Source of the DNA: Cupriavidus necator
GTDB taxonomy: Bacteria > Pseudomonadota > Gammaproteobacteria > Burkholderiales > Burkholderiaceae
Reading direction: 5' to 3'
DNA length: 64,000 bases
Assembly (NCBI GenBank): GCA_022041995.1
Contig: CP074382.1
Coordinates: 620,001 to 684,000 of the forward strand
How positions within the stretch are numbered: the first letter of the stretch is position 1; each line of letters begins with the position of its first letter. Below the pieces are notes generated by a model, which made no database searches, was not told the DNA's origin, and saw only the letters and a list, made by a program, of their open reading frames with translations. Below are positions 9,101-18,421 of this stretch, piece by piece. Both the position numbers and the translations under genes were made by a program.

Positions 9101-9691
9101 AGCAAGGCGCCCACAAGTGGCAATTCTTTCCACGCTTTCGTCGCCATGCGTTCGGCTGGCGCTCGGATGCGCCCATCCAGCGCATCAAGGAAGCTCTCGC
9201 TGAAATCAAGCAGGTCGCGCGTACCGATGCGGTCCTCGCGGCCGAAGGGGCTGTCATGTTCCTGGAGAAGGTTTCGCCCGCGCTGGAACACGTCGATAGC
9301 TCTTCCGGGGCGCTCGGCACCGCGGTGAACCGAGCCATTGAGGTGCTGGTACCGGTCATTGCCGCCGCGCCGGTCGATACCAAAACCCGTGAGCGTTGGC
9401 TCGAGCGTCTCTGGGAAGCGATCCAGGATCAAGGCGTTCCCTATATCGAGGCATTGGGCGAAGACTGGGACCGGCTTTGCGTGACCCCAGAGATCGCAAA
9501 CACGTGGGCGGACCGGTTTCTGCCTCTGGTGGAGCATATCTGGAGCGAGCGTGCCGGCGGCTATTTCGCGGGAACCTCGATCTGCCTGGCTTCGCTGTAT
9601 GCAGCAGATCGGCATGCGCAGTTGATCGCGCTGGTGGACAGCGCCCCCTTCAAGTGGTGGCATGACCGGCAGTGGGCCGTCAAGGCGCTAA

Positions 9692-11009
9692 GGAACGAGT
9701 GAGAAATAACTTCCCGAAGTGGACCTGGCGTGCGCAAAGCGACGCGGGTAAGATGTGATGCCTCTGGAGGACAAACGATGCAGGCTGGTTACCGGGCTGA
9801 GGTTGAAACGCGGATGAAGCGGCTGTACGCGCGCTTGTCGGAGAAGGACCGACGGCGGTATGCGGCTGTGGAGGCGGACAAGCTGGGCCATGGCGGTTTC
9901 GAATATATTGCGAAACTGTTTGAAATGGACCCGAAAACAATTAGACAAGGGCTAAAGGACCTGGAAGAAGAGCTGGATCCGGTTGGAGAGCGGATCCGAA
10001 AAAAAGGGGCGTAAATCCAGGTTAACGGACCATCCGGAGTGGAACGCGGTATTTCTAGATGTGGTGCGAGAGCATACGGCGGGTAATCCACAACACGGCA
10101 TCGTCTGGACGGATCTGAAGCCACGCGAAATCGCACAGGCGATGACGCAGCAAGTAGGCGAACGGGTGAGCGTGCGAACGGTCCGGCAGCTGCTAAAGCG
10201 CAACGGTTTTTCCCGGCGGCAATCACAGAAAAAGAAGTCGTTCAAGTCCCACGCACAACGCGACGTACAATTTCAGCGTATTACGCAACTCAAGGCGGAA
10301 TATCTCGAAGACGACCAGCCTGTCCTCAGCATCGATACGAAGAAGAAGGAGATGCTGGGCAATTTCTATCGCGACGGCAAGCTCTACACGCGCGAGCAGC
10401 TTGAAGTCCTCGACCATGATTTTCCGAGCTACAGCGAAGGCAAGGTCATCCCGCATGGGCTGTACGACATCGGGCTGAACAAGGCACATGTGAACATCGG
10501 GGTGAGCCGTGACACGACGCAGTTTGCCTGCGACAGCGTAGCGCACTGGTGGGAAAAACAGGGTCGCGCCGATTATCCCCAAGCCACACGGTTACTGCTA
10601 CTGTGCGATGGCGGAGGTAGCAACCCAAGTGATTCGTGGCTTTTCAAAGCGGATCTGCAAGATCTGGCAGACCGGCTCGGACTGGAAATCCGGGTGGCCC
10701 ACTACGCCCCATACTGCTCGAAACATAATCCGATCGAGCACCGCGTGTTTCCACACATTACGCGAGCCTGTGCTGGCGTAGTCTTCAGCAGCGTTAGTCT
10801 GGTTCGTGAACTGATCGAAAAAGCCTGCACAAAAACCGGACTGAAAGTTACTGCTGACATTCTTGACGGAGTCTATGAAGCCGGACGGACAGTCACTCGT
10901 TGCGTCCGTGCTTCACTGAACATCGAGTACGACTCAACCTTGCCTGCGTGGAACTACAGCATCCGCTCACGGAACGCCGCATAGCGGGAAGTTATTTCGA
11001 GCACGTTCC
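9692..11009 (+). mobile_element. ISAzo13-family insertion sequence
   Basis: 1318 bp with ~26-bp imperfect terminal inverted repeats (GGAACG, five variable bases, then GAAATAACTTCCCG) and a 3-bp target duplication TAA (9689-9691 and 11010-11012). Both ends and the transposase genes appear complete. Confidence 0.85.
9778..10984 (+). CDS. ISAzo13-family transposase, two frames joined at an A7 run
   Basis: The first frame (9778-10014, MQAGYRAEVETRMKRLY, preceded by CTGGAGG) ends shortly after AAAAAAAGGGG at 9999-10009. The second frame, +1 relative to it, carries the rest to 10984: HTH-like region PREIAQAMTQQVGERVSVRTVRQLLKR, SIDTKKKEMLGNF (first Asp), LLLLCDGGGSN (second Asp) and SKHNPIEHRVFPH (Glu). 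The A7 tract is a plausible site of transcriptional slippage or ribosomal frameshifting that gives the full ~400-residue enzyme. Family assignment rests on SIDTKKKE and CDGGGSN. Confidence 0.85.
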
Positions 11010-11669
11010 TAATTGCGATGGGCAGGAAAGCCGAAGCCATCGCCTACGCGGAGGCATCGCGCGGTCTGAACAGCCCGGACGGGCTGATTGCCAAGGCCTG
11101 CGAAGAAATCCTGCTGTCATCGGGTCTTGCCGACGAGGCCTACCAGCGCTATGCGCATGAAGCCAACCGGGGCACAACCTACTTGGCGACCTTCCGGGCG
11201 ATCGCCAGGAAGTATCCGCACAAGGGGCAAGAAACAATCCTGCGTGATCTGATCGCCCAGTCGCCCGAAGCGCCGGGCAAGTGGTTTGCCGCGGCCAAGG
11301 ATGCTGGTTTGTTCGACCTTGCCATCGAGTTGGCCAACACCAGTCCGACCGATCCACGCACGCTGACGCGCGCGGCCAGGGATTTTGCGCAGAAGCAGCC
11401 AGCGTTCGCCATGGCCGCTGGGATGGCGGCGTTGCACTGGATTTCGCAGGGCTACGGCTACGAAATCACGGGAATTGATGTGCTCGATGCAAGCCGAGCT
11501 ACCCTGCAGGCCGCCGGCCATGCTGGCGTCGATCCCGAAGCCGTTCGGGAACAAATCCGTCAGTTGGCTACCAGGATTTCTCCGCAGACCGACTTCGTCA
11601 GCAAGGTCTTGCCGGCCCTCTGACCAATCAGTGTATCGACACAAGTCAATGAGAATGGTTTTCTTCGTT

Positions 11670-11715
11670 GGTACAGAGATAAGGGTTATTATCCTTATAC
11701 TATCATTTGTGTACC
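11670..11715. promoter_or_regulatory. Putative recombination core site and promoter of the Tn-A recombinase
   Basis: ATAAGG, an eight-base spacer GTTATTAT, then CCTTAT (11679-11698) form an inverted-repeat core, bracketed by GGTACA (11670-11675) and TGTACC (11710-11715). Nearly the same string (ATAAG, one variable base, GTTATTATC, preceded by ACAGA and one variable base) lies upstream of the recombinase gene of Tn-B, where the rest of the upstream sequence differs. That conservation suggests a cointegrate-resolution site for the recombinase. Confidence 0.55.
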
Positions 11716-11733
11716 AAACTCTCTTCTGTCGAA

Positions 11734-13407
11734 ATGCCCCGACACCTGCCCACCCTCGACGGCTTCCCGGACATCGCGGCACTGGCCGCCCTGCGCGCCT
11801 GGTACGAGGGGGCATCCTCTCGACAGGCTGCCGCGCGCTTTCTTGCAGATCGTCTCGAGCCCGGCCAGTCTGCCCGTGGCCTCATCGGGCAGATCCGGCG
11901 GCAACTCGCCCAGTACGCCCGCCAACGCCAGCGGCCCGATCTGGCGACGCTGTTCGAATGCCCGACTGCTCAACGTCAGCACCATGCCAAGGCCGCGACG
12001 CAGGCGGTCGAGCAACTGCGCACACTGCCCCGTCCCACGCCGCAGATCAGCGACGAGCTCACTCGCTGGCTGCCGGCACGCGCGGTCGATGCCTTGCACG
12101 CTGCAGGGATCCATACCCTAGCCGATCTTACTGTGCGGATACCGCGCCGGCGGCAGTGGTGGGCCGCGATCCCGGGGCTCGGCCCAGCCAGTGCCCGGCG
12201 CATCGAGGCTTTCTTCGCCGCGCACCCGGCACTCACGGAACGGGCCCGCGCGCTGGTCGTTGCCGGGCAGCGGTCGGATGTCGCCCCGTGGGAGATCCTG
12301 CGCGTGCCGCAGGACGTTGATGGTTCCGCCGGGGCGTACCGCGCGCCCGCTTCCAGTTGCATCCTGGGCGCGGACAATGACTACGATGCCATCCAGGCCT
12401 GGCTCGCCCTGCACGAAACCCCGGCTACCCTACGCGCCTACCGCAAGGAGGCGGAACGGCTGATCCTGTGGGCCATTGTCGCGCGAGGCAAGGCACTGTC
12501 CTCGCTGACCACCAAGGATGCGACGGACTACCGCGCCTTCCTGCGCAAGCCGTCGCCGCGTGAGCGCTGGGTCGGGCCGCCGCGGCCGCGCACGGCGCCG
12601 GACTGGCGGCCGTTTGCGGGTAATCTGTCGGCCCGTTCGGTGGCGCAGGCGCTCGCCGTGCTCAGCGCCATGTTCCGCTGGCTCGTCGAGCAGCGCTATG
12701 TCATGGCCAATCCCTTTGCCGGCATCAAAGTGCGAGGCAGCCAGCACGCAAAGGCGGTGGCCACGACCCACGCCTTCACCGAAGGGGAATGGCTGCTGGT
12801 GCGGGCCATCGCGAACGGGCTCGAATGGTCGTACGGATGGGAAGCACCGGCGGCGCAACGGTTGCGCTTCCTGCTGGACTTCGGCTATGCCACAGGACTG
12901 CGGATCAGCGAACTGACCCAGGCGATGTTGCGCAATGTCGAGGTGGATGCCGCCGGCGATCACTGGCTGCATGTCGTTGGCAAGGGCGGCAAGCCAGCCA
13001 AGGTTACCCTGACGCCGCTGGCGCGCGTCGCGCTCGATCGCTATCTGCAGGAGCGCGGCTTACCGATCAGCCGCGCCCGCTGGGAGCCGTCCACGCCACT
13101 GGTCGGTAGCGTGGACGGAAGCGAGACCGGCATCACGGCGCTACGGCTTTGGGAGGTCATGCGCCGATTTTTCCGGTTGGCCGCAGACAGCTTGGCCAGC
13201 GACCACCCACCGCTGACCGAGAAGCTCCGCCGTGCCACGCCGCATTGGATGCGGCATACCCATGCAACGCACGCGCTGGCCAAGGGCGTCGAGCTGAGCG
13301 CCGTGCGCGATAACTTGCGCCATGCGTCGATTTCGACCACGTCGATCTATCTCCACAGCGACGACGTCAAGCGGGCAAGGCAGTTTGGGCAGGCGTTCAC
13401 GGCCTGA
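11734..13407 (+). CDS. Tyrosine recombinase of Tn-A (TnpI-like resolvase)
   Basis: 557 residues from the ATG giving MPRHLPTLDGF; a TTG 27 bases upstream is less likely. The N-terminal ~200 residues are an accessory helical region with a helix-hairpin-helix stretch (AAGIHTLADLTVRIPRRRQWWAAIPGLGPASARRIEAFF). The middle is a core-binding domain, and the C-terminal catalytic domain has ATGLRISELTQ (Arg), KGGKPAKV (Lys), HWMRHTHATHAL (His-x-x-Arg), LRHASISTTSIYLH (His and nucleophile Tyr). All catalytic residues are present. The role is inferred to be resolution of cointegrates made by TnpA, by analogy with TnpI of Tn4430. The C-terminal 534 codons recur identically, inverted, at 39296-40899. Confidence 0.88.
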   Translation: MPRHLPTLDGFPDIAALAALRAWYEGASSRQAAARFLADRLEPGQSARGLIGQIRRQLAQYARQRQRPDLATLFECPTAQRQHHAKAATQAVEQLRTLPRPTPQISDELTRWLPARAVDALHAAGIHTLADLTVRIPRRRQWWAAIPGLGPASARRIEAFFAAHPALTERARALVVAGQRSDVAPWEILRVPQDVDGSAGAYRAPASSCILGADNDYDAIQAWLALHETPATLRAYRKEAERLILWAIVARGKALSSLTTKDATDYRAFLRKPSPRERWVGPPRPRTAPDWRPFAGNLSARSVAQALAVLSAMFRWLVEQRYVMANPFAGIKVRGSQHAKAVATTHAFTEGEWLLVRAIANGLEWSYGWEAPAAQRLRFLLDFGYATGLRISELTQAMLRNVEVDAAGDHWLHVVGKGGKPAKVTLTPLARVALDRYLQERGLPISRARWEPSTPLVGSVDGSETGITALRLWEVMRRFFRLAADSLASDHPPLTEKLRRATPHWMRHTHATHALAKGVELSAVRDNLRHASISTTSIYLHSDDVKRARQFGQAFTA

Positions 13408-13445
13408 ACTGCTTATTCTCAATCCGAATAAGGCGAAGTGTTTTC

Positions 13446-13495
13446 ATAACCACAAGGCTTATGATAGCAATTCGGCCTTATCTTGGTCAGAGCCC
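13446..13495 (-). repeat. Right terminal inverted repeat of Tn-A
   Basis: Reverse strand GGGCTCTGACCAAGATAAGG continuing to CTATCATAAGCCTTGTGG. The same end recurs at 39208-39257. Confidence 0.85.
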
Positions 13496-13806
13496 TAGTT
13501 GGCTTCGGATGTGATTTGAATGTTGGTGTTAGTTTGGCCTTCTGATTCCAAATATTCTTTAGCCTTTAGTTTGATTCGTTCGACAGTGTATGCCTCCATA
13601 TTTTTCAAAAAATTTGAATCGAACTTTCGTTGCGTAAACCCGCCAGAGTCCTGGCTGGAGACAACGACTCGAATTTCTTCTTTTGAGCCGGGTTGTTGTG
13701 TACGGGATTCTTTAGCGTTGACATGCCCTGATATGAATGTTGCACCAAGGCTTATTGAAGCCATCAAAATTAAAATGATGGTTTGCTTCCTGCTGTATCG
13801 TTTCAT
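13495..13806 (-). CDS. Small secreted or membrane-anchored protein, unknown
   Basis: 103 residues from the ATG giving MKRYSRKQT. An N-terminal signal or membrane segment (IILILMASISLGATFISG) is followed by a polar region with KEEIRVVVSSQDSGGF and a charged helix (YTVERIKLKAKEYLES). The stop codon falls on the tip of the Tn-A right repeat, so the natural C-terminus may have been cut by the transposon. A longer frame to 13980 reads through low-complexity Arg/Cys codons and is not preferred. Base composition is lower in GC than the neighbours. Confidence 0.45.
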   Translation of the reverse strand: MKRYSRKQTIILILMASISLGATFISGHVNAKESRTQQPGSKEEIRVVVSSQDSGGFTQRKFDSNFLKNMEAYTVERIKLKAKEYLESEGQTNTNIQITSEAN

Positions 13807-13825
13807 GGTAGGGTACCGATTACCC

Positions 13826-14501
13826 CTAGTCCGGTAGAAGTTGAATGCTTCCACGACCTTTTCGCAGCGGCGGCAGCGGCAGAGTTCCCGACTGAGCTTG
13901 AACGGTACGTCGAAGGCCCTCAATCTCCTGAACAGCAATGTCATGCGCTTCTGCGTAATCTTCCTGCGAGATCTGGCCACTCGCCCTCTTCTTCTCGAGC
14001 GCTCTCAGCAACTCCTGTTGGGACCTTAGTTCGCTCTCAAGCACCCTAATTATTGTGAGGGCTCCGAGTCGATATTCGACGCTTGCCGGATCGTTCAACT
14101 GAAGAAGTTCCTCCATATGCTGCCCATTGCTGCTGCGCGGCTCCATCCTCCCGGTGGCCGCGTCAAAACGAATATGCGCCGCCATATCGTGGTCGCACGG
14201 GTTAAGCACATAGGGGCCGGCCTTCTCGTCGGTGGGCCAATCGTTATTCTTGCGACTATCAGTGACCGCAGCAGTAGTACAGGTTCGAATACGTACAGAG
14301 AAGATTTTTGAACTTGTCTTTTGGTCTGTAGTGATCCACGCCAAAATTTAGATTAACCGCGCTGCTGTCGGGCTGTCGACAGTACACACAGACTCTGGAA
14401 AATTCAGTCTGTAAGTACCGCTTGTAACTTTGATATCGCTTGAACTGCCGGGGGGTGAGGGTGCGGGCGTGACATCCCTTGGGGTACTGAAAAAGCGCCA
14501 T
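13826..14501 (-). pseudogene. HNH endonuclease, frameshifted
   Basis: The 5' part (to ~14259) starts MALFQYPKGCHARTLTPRQF and contains VCVYCRQPDS (CxxC zinc knuckle), VDHYRPKDKF (His of the HNH core) and NLYYCCGH. The frame then shifts by one near 14270 into SRKNNDWPTDEKAGPYVLNPCDHDMAAHI and a C-terminal helical region (LESELRSQQELLRALEKKR). Together they form a normal HNH nuclease of ~220 residues of the TIGR02646/PtuB-like style. The start codon overlaps the stop of the upstream gene (TAATG), so it is the third gene of an operon. Inactive unless the shift is a sequencing error. Confidence 0.75.
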
Positions 14502-14875
14502 TAGATCAGACCCAATCGACGCATCATTGCTTCCCGCTTTGCACGCGCCTCAGAAACCTGAGCCGCGGCAGCCTCCAATGCCTGCACCTGAGCTTGCGAG
14601 ACACGTGGCTCCCGCTCAAGAAGACGGCTATTCAAAATCTCAAGCCTGGCTACGACCTCCGACTGATTCTCACCTTTGGCGTACTTGGCGGCCAACAGTA
14701 GTACACGGTCTCTGGCGATTCGCACGGTTTCCGCGCGCTCAGGTTCCGCGTAATCGATAGCAGTTCGCGCTGAGCTATACGCTACGCTCCGAGTCGGCGT
14801 GGACGCAGTCTGGCCAACTTCAGGCTTTCGAGTCGGCGCATCGGCACCGCCACGATCTTCAAAGAAGTCTTCGAC

Positions 14876-16200
14876 CACTAGTGTCCGGTTTATTTGAGGG
14901 TCATTGGCTTGGAAGCCAATGCTGACGCGGGTTGTGAGGATTCCATGGGTGTCCACGATTTGAATTTCGAACGGAAAATTTGCGATCCTTTCGGGTTTCA
15001 ACGACCAGGATCGACCCATGAATGTGGGCAAGACGCTGTTCGCGCAGGTCATGGAATTCGTGCCATGGAAGACCTTCGGTCGCATTATCGAGAAGCATCG
15101 CGGAGATGCGGGCGTGCGCACCTTGGGCTGCGCCGATCTGTTCCGCATCATGTCGTTCGCCCAGTTGACCTGGCGCGAGTCGCTGCGCGACATAGAGGTC
15201 TGCCTGGCGGCCAACCGCAGCAAGCTCTTTCACATGGGATTGAAGAACGTGCCGGCGCGCTCGACGCTGTCGGATGCGCTGAACCTGCGGGACTGGCGCA
15301 TCTATCACGAGCTGGCGATGCGCCTTATCACGCGCGCTCGGGCGCTGTATGCGAGCGAGTCGCTGGATATCGATCTCGATGCAACCATCTACGCCCTGGA
15401 CGCCACTACCATCGACCTGTGCCTGTCGTTGTTCGACTGGGCGCCGTTTCGCAAGACCAAGGCAGCGATCAAGATGCACACGCTGCTCGATTTGCGCGGC
15501 GCCATTCCCGCCTTCATCCACATTTCCGACGGCAAACTGCACGAAGTGAACGTACTCGACTTCCTGCCCATCGAGGCAGGCGCGTTCTACGTGATGGATC
15601 GCGGCTATCTGGATTTCGCTCGGCTCTACCTGGTTCATCAAAGCGGCGCATTCTTCGTCACGCGGGCCAAGAGCAACATGAATGCCCGCCGCTTCTACTC
15701 TGCCGCAACAGACCGCAGCACCGGTGTCATCTGCGATCAGACCATCGCCCTGAACGGCTTTTACTCTGCACAAGACTATCCTGAGCACTTGCGCCGCATC
15801 CGCTTCAAGGACCCGGAGTCCGGCAAGACCTTGATCTTCCTGACCAACAACACAACGCTGCCGCCTATCACCATCGCCGCGCTGTACAAGAACCGCTGGC
15901 AGGTGGAATTGTTTTTCAAATGGATCAAGCAGCATCTGCGTATCAAGAAATTCCTCGGCACGAGCGAGAACGCGGTGAAGACGCAAATCTGGTGCGCCGT
16001 GTCCATCTACGTGCTCATCGCCATCGTCAAGAAGGAGCTTCAACTCAATGCCTCGCTTTACACTTTGCTACAGATTTTGTCCGTCTCGGTTTTCGAGAAA
16101 ACCCCTATTTCACAGGCCTTTCAGCCCGACTCTTCACTGTCAGAAGTTCCCGACGCCGCTAACCAATTGAATTTGTTCGAAATTTAACCGGACACTAGTG
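14876..16200 (+). mobile_element. IS4-family insertion sequence in the middle operon gene
   Basis: 1325 bp with terminal inverted repeats CACTAGTGTCCGG and a 9-bp target duplication GTCTTCGAC (14867-14875, 16201-16209). It carries one intact transposase gene and differs from the other IS4-type elements in the window. Confidence 0.88.
15018..16187 (+). CDS. IS4-family transposase
   Basis: 389 residues starting MNVGKTLFAQVMEFVPWKTF. An N-terminal DUF4372-like region is followed by a DDE domain with YALDATTIDLC (first Asp), YVMDRGYLDFARL (second Asp) and YKNRWQVELFFKWIKQHLRIK (the Y-R-E-K signature with the catalytic Glu). The length is normal and no frameshift is seen, so this copy is probably active. 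Confidence 0.92.
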   Translation: MNVGKTLFAQVMEFVPWKTFGRIIEKHRGDAGVRTLGCADLFRIMSFAQLTWRESLRDIEVCLAANRSKLFHMGLKNVPARSTLSDALNLRDWRIYHELAMRLITRARALYASESLDIDLDATIYALDATTIDLCLSLFDWAPFRKTKAAIKMHTLLDLRGAIPAFIHISDGKLHEVNVLDFLPIEAGAFYVMDRGYLDFARLYLVHQSGAFFVTRAKSNMNARRFYSAATDRSTGVICDQTIALNGFYSAQDYPEHLRRIRFKDPESGKTLIFLTNNTTLPPITIAALYKNRWQVELFFKWIKQHLRIKKFLGTSENAVKTQIWCAVSIYVLIAIVKKELQLNASLYTLLQILSVSVFEKTPISQAFQPDSSLSEVPDAANQLNLFEI

Positions 16201-17093
16201 GTCTTCGACAAAACTTGAGCGATAAAATGTGAATTCCGTATGACGCGATTGTTGTCGAACAGATCGCCCTTCGCCCAAGAATGCTGAAGCATTGCGGTAG
16301 TCTGCGAACGATTCCGCGGCTGACTTCCCGCCAGCATAGTAGCGCATAACTGACCTCACCGTTTAGAAGCTACTTTTTCCATCGACAGGTATTCTCGAGC
16401 ACTGTCCCCCAGAGCCCAGTCGAACACATCGAACCCCTGAGCGTGCATCGAGTCTAGTGCGTCACTCGTGTCACCAAGAGGCACTTCCGTTCGAAATGAA
16501 TCCACGTCAATGACATACTCGGGCCAAGTCTCGCGGCCCTCACCGCTCTTCTGATCGGCCTTGAATCGAATACCGTGTTGAAGCAAACATCCGCCATCAA
16601 CGGCGTTGAGTTGCATTTTTCCCGCGTACTCATTGACTCCGGTAAAACGCTGTGACAACAGTGGACCAGTTAGAGAGGCATTGACCCAACCGTCAACCGG
16701 ATCCCCCTCAATGTCGATGGCATTTATATAGCGTAGCCCCACGCGAGTAAAGAAATCCGCATCGATGATCTTTGAGGCGGCCTCCACGACCTGCAGCGCA
16801 CGACTCTTCATCTCAGCGTACTCAGTGTAGCGACTGGTCTCGATCGAGAATGAATTCTGCTTGAGCGACACTGTCCACGTGCCCTTCGTAGAACGAAAAA
16901 CATGGGTGTTGTTGAAGCCGTTCGCCCCACCAATATTGAGCGTCACCTCGTTCTGCAGCTCTAAGTACGGGTACTCCTTCCTCAGCGCTGAGACGAATTG
17001 CGCGGGCGGCCGGCTCCCAATCCACCCAAGATAAGCCGCCAAATAAAATCGCAATTGGCGCCGAGAACGCTTGACAGGTGACGAGGTTCGAGG

Positions 17094-17143
17094 GGCCGCC
17101 GCCCTGCTTGCGCTGGATGTTTAGCGCAAGCAGGGCGGCGGCC
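17094..17143 (+). promoter_or_regulatory. 21-bp perfect hairpin upstream of the IS4 transposase
   Basis: The arms begin GGCCGCCGCCCTGCTTGCGC and end with its complement, separated by an eight-base loop GGATGTTT. The hairpin lies between the left IS end and the transposase start at 17180. Such structures in IS elements stop readthrough transcripts from outside promoters or block their translation. Confidence 0.75.
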
Positions 17144-17179
17144 AATAGAGGATCGCTTCTCGATCTTCGCTTGGCTCTC

Positions 17180-18421
17180 ATGCCCCTGTCCGATTTGTTC
17201 GCTGCACTTGCCCAATATCTGCACACCAAGGTCTTTCACGATCTTGCCCGTCATCCAGAGCATCCGGCCGCCTTCACCCGGCAGCGCAAGCTCACCCTGC
17301 CGACACTGATCTCCTTCATGCTCGGCAACTTGCGTATGGGCATGCAAGCCGAGCTCGATCAATTCTTCGCCACGCTCGCCCGCCAAAACACCTTGCGCCG
17401 TTGCGTCAGTGAACAAGCCTTCGCCCAGGCTCGCAGCAAGCTCGGCGGCGATGTCTTTGCTCACCTCAATGACTGGCTACTTCAGCACGTCTCCAACCAT
17501 TTGCCACGCTGGCATGGCTTTCGGCTGGTCGCCGCGGACGCTTCACACCTGCGTTTCGCCATTCGCCACAGCCATCTGCCTCGAGCCGCCAGCCGCGATC
17601 AACTTGCCTTCGGCCTGTACCTGCCTGGGGCCGAGATCATGCTCGCCGCCTCATTACACAGCGTGTACGAGAACGAACGCCAGATCCTGTTCGAGCATCT
17701 GGACCGCCTGCAATCCGACGACTTGCTCTTGCTCGACCGCGGCTACCCCGCCCGCTGGCTGGTGGCCGTACTCAACCAACGAAACATCCCTTTCTGCATG
17801 CGTGCCGACGGCAGCGGCTTTGCTGCCGTACGGCGCTTCGTGCGCTCTGGCCGTGACGAGGCCATCGTCACGCTCCCCGCTCCAGCCCGCATTGACGCGC
17901 GCGACTACGAGTGTGCGGCTACCCCGCAGACCGTTCGGCTGATCCGGCAGATCTCGCCAGCCGGCAAGGTGCGCGTGCTCATCACCAATCTGCTCGACAT
18001 GCACCGCTATCCAGCGGCCACCTTCCGCGACCTTTACCATCAACGCTGGCGCCTCGAGGAGGCGTACAAACGCCTCAAGCACCGCATGGGACTCGAACAT
18101 CTGTCCGGCCTCTCGCAGTTGGCTGCCAGGCAGGACTTCGGCGCCAAAATCCTCAGTGATAACCTGCACGCTCTATGCTGCTTCAGCGCCGTGCAGGAAC
18201 ATGAGATTGACTCGAACTATCGGATCATCCGAACCTACGCCATCACCGCTCTCAAACCTGTCCTGCCAGCGGCGCTACTGGGACTGCGCTGGGCCAAGGC
18301 TGCGCTGAATGAGACCTTGGCCTTGATCGCAACACGTACCCATCGCGTGCGACCGGATCGCGCTAAACCACGTCCGCCTCGCCAGAAACCTCATCGACAT
18401 GCCGCCTATAAGGCTTGCTGA
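17180..18421 (+). CDS. IS4-family transposase, intact
   Basis: 413 residues from the ATG giving MPLSDLFAALAQYLHTKVF; 34 further in-frame codons upstream run through the hairpin and are not expected to be translated. N-terminal helical region to ~90, then a DDE core with VAADASHLRF (first Asp), LLLDRGYPARW (second Asp) and YHQRWRLEEAYKRLKHRMG (catalytic Glu). The C-terminus is Arg/Pro-rich. Complete terminal repeats make this copy a candidate parent of the remnant at 3636. Confidence 0.92.
   Translation: MPLSDLFAALAQYLHTKVFHDLARHPEHPAAFTRQRKLTLPTLISFMLGNLRMGMQAELDQFFATLARQNTLRRCVSEQAFAQARSKLGGDVFAHLNDWLLQHVSNHLPRWHGFRLVAADASHLRFAIRHSHLPRAASRDQLAFGLYLPGAEIMLAASLHSVYENERQILFEHLDRLQSDDLLLLDRGYPARWLVAVLNQRNIPFCMRADGSGFAAVRRFVRSGRDEAIVTLPAPARIDARDYECAATPQTVRLIRQISPAGKVRVLITNLLDMHRYPAATFRDLYHQRWRLEEAYKRLKHRMGLEHLSGLSQLAARQDFGAKILSDNLHALCCFSAVQEHEIDSNYRIIRTYAITALKPVLPAALLGLRWAKAALNETLALIATRTHRVRPDRAKPRPPRQKPHRHAAYKAC

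Larger units (their letters stand above)
9097..11623 (+). pseudogene. Helical-repeat passenger protein of Tn-A, split by an ISAzo13 element
   Basis: The 5' part (9097-9691) starts MKQGAHKWQFFPRFRRHAF. The 3' part (11010-11623) ends in DFVSKVLPAL. Removing the IS (9692-11009) and one copy of TAA joins the frame as WAVKALIAMGRKAEAIAYAE, giving one protein of ~402 residues. The second half (SSGLADEAYQRYAHEANRG, KYPHKGQETILRDLI) reads like paired helices of a TPR or HEAT-like solenoid. I know no function. It overlaps tnpC by four bases, so it is co-transcribed with the transposition genes. Probably inactive as interrupted. Confidence 0.8.
5599..13495. mobile_element. Tn3-family transposon Tn-A with tyrosine recombinase
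   Basis: Bounded by near-identical inverted repeats. From TCTGACCAAGATAAGGCCGA at the left and its counterpart at the right, ~45 bases match with few changes. It contains tnpA, a tnpC-like gene, one passenger gene (split by an ISAzo13 element), a putative recombination site and a tyrosine recombinase gene. Without the ISAzo13 element and its duplicated TAA it would be ~6.6 kb. No 5-bp target duplication is visible (ACCAC left, TAGTT right), so at least one flank has been rearranged or the ends were acquired separately. Confidence 0.85.
14501..16347 (-). pseudogene. Middle gene of the TIGR04255-HNH operon, split by an IS4-family element
   Basis: The 5' piece (16347-16201) encodes MRYYAGGKSAAESFADY to FYRSSFVED. 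The 3' piece (14875-14501) encodes FFEDRGGADAPTRKPE to REAMMRRLGLI. Removing the IS at 14876-16200 and one copy of the 9-bp duplication GTCTTCGAC joins the frame as SSFVEDFFEDRGG, a protein of ~170 residues whose second half is a long Ala/Glu/Arg helix, probably coiled coil. I know no family. The start is eight bases after the stop of the TIGR04255-like gene and the stop overlaps the HNH start. This tight spacing suggests the three proteins work together. Confidence 0.7.
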
